Shown one piece after another: positions 62,748-64,000 of a stretch of 64,000 nucleotides of DNA. The first letter of the stretch is position 1. Each line of letters opens with the position of its first letter. The position numbers and the translations under genes were made by a program. The stretch comes from Ooceraea biroi (Eukaryota > Arthropoda > Insecta > Hymenoptera > Formicidae), in NCBI RefSeq assembly GCF_003672135.1, contig NC_039516.1, forward strand, positions 5,067,838-5,131,837, written 5' to 3'. The notes under the pieces are model-generated. The model had not been told where the DNA came from, made no database searches, and worked only from the letters and a program-made list of their open reading frames with translations.

Positions 62748-64000
62748 TGTAAGATTATTCCAAATATTGAGTGGTTTATCAGATTTCTTAATCTCACAAA
62801 ATAGCATTTTAGCAACTTATTCTTTTCACAGTCTCGAGTGATCGATTCTTCAAATCTTGGTCTACAGAAAAAGTTGCCGAACGAAGTTACTTGTGTCACA
62901 ATGTAAGGTAAGAGACTCAATCTGTACATTCACCAAAGCGCTTGATATTGTGATTTTACATTGATTTTATATTGATATTGTGATTGTACGATAGATGTTT
63001 CTTTAGCAGAGAATGGGATAAAAATGAATAGGTATTCAAGTCGCAAGGTAATGAGAAATAAAGGCAGACTTTTGAGATTTTTCAATATATTTATTTGTAT
63101 GGACAATGTTGGAGCATAGTGCACAATATATTTAATATATAGTAGTCTGAGGAAGGGGATCAGAGTACATTCTGGAGTTTGAACACAATATCTTACAATT
63201 TAACGACAAGATGCCTGCAAGATGTTTTTTTTTTCTTCTGTACCTCTGCTTCTGCACGTTATGTTTACTCGTATATTCATATACTCGAGATGTATAATAT
63301 ATAAAGCGCAACGACTCACTATCTTTATATCATTCTAAAAAAAAGGAGACGAGAATAAGGGTCCTGGTTTATTATGTTATGTCTCAGTTCTCTTCTCGCA
63401 GCGTTTACCACTCGCGCTTACCTATATCTCTCGCTCTACTCTTACGCATGCACACGCATCCACACACGCACACGCACGCCTACACTGCACCTATTCATCC
63501 TCGCTCTTTCTCTCTCACACACACACACACGACGAGCTTCTCTTTCTCTCACGATACTCGCGATCGATTATGCAACGTTCTGGCAAATATGCATAGTACT
63601 CGCTACAGTGTCGTATCCTCGGAACACGGAGGTTGTCTCCAATTGCTAATTACATTCGCTTTCTATTACACGTGGGCGAGTTGCGCGTCTCAGGGGATCT
63701 CGCGTGCCCGTAGGACGAGCGGGGGCAGACGGGGGGCAGGAAGAGTGCAAGGACGGGTTCGTCCTATTTGAACCACGAAGCTGCAACCCTGTCTCTCGGT
63801 AACGTGCGATTCGAGTGTAGGTACAATAAGACTCTCTGATTGCGAGGGCTGCGATTCGGAGACGACGACTCCCATTCTCCTCGCTTTACATATATATATT
63901 TATATATATATCCCCTAATTAGCGATTAACGATCTATATTAAAATTCTTTTTTTTCTTTCTTATTAAAAGCGAATACATTTTACAGCCTGTACAAATGAA
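62748..64000. other. Right-edge interval with simple repeats
   Basis: About 1.25 kb. It contains CA-type microsatellite sequence (about 63448-63530, including an uninterrupted CA run), a pyrimidine-rich stretch, and a TA-rich tract near 63890-63910. Open frames across it are repeat-driven (His-Thr runs). It could be UTR or promoter of a gene outside the window; nothing in view decides this. Confidence 0.4.

Noticed and set aside
63374..63771. Frames with His-Thr repeats near the right edge
   Set aside because: They follow a CA/CT microsatellite and nothing resembles a protein domain.

Overview
The window is animal nuclear DNA: AT-rich, with spliced genes, GT-AG introns, microsatellites and Tc1/mariner-type transposons. 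The gene set (an insect-type Sidestep receptor, a single insect deoxynucleoside kinase, and Imd) and the mariner lineages point to a hymenopteran insect, most likely an ant. The species cannot be named from the sequence alone. Gene models below were built by hand from reading frames and splice sites. Every internal exon-exon phase was checked and closes.

Layout. (1) 1-16041, minus strand: the 5' ten coding exons of a Sidestep-family immunoglobulin receptor, whose C-terminus lies beyond the left edge. Its introns hold a 597-bp fold-back element (2801-3397) and a mariner copy (4529-5816). (2) 16042-31902: gene-poor DNA with microsatellites and a few palindromes; I found no supportable gene. (3) 31903-34088: a long inverted-repeat element with an apparent 8-bp target duplication, followed closely by a second, differently broken mariner. 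(4) 34411-37331, plus strand: deoxynucleoside kinase with two alternative first coding exons in the same splice phase, one of which looks like a mitochondrial presequence. (5) 38812-41694, minus strand: imd, the adaptor of the IMD immune pathway, convergent with the kinase gene. A diverged copy of part of its last exon lies in the kinase intron. (6) 41719-52435: gene-poor, with a degraded TIR element, a TTAA-flanked fold-back element and a third mariner. (7) 52436-61218: a compact block with FANCE (plus), C1orf43/NICE-3 homologue (plus) and focadhesin (minus). (8) 61219-64000: a CCCAGGCAGCA-type repeat and simple repeats, with no supported gene.

The host genes serve unrelated jobs: neuronal guidance, nucleotide salvage, innate immunity, DNA crosslink repair, a membrane protein, and a large helical-repeat protein. 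They do not form a functional cluster. I found no clearly new biological system. The best leads are the alternative first exons of the kinase, a candidate caspase-site/IAP-binding motif in Imd, the imd exon fragment copied into the kinase gene, and the family of long fold-back elements, one of which carries eight perfect FTZ-F1/ERR-type motifs.
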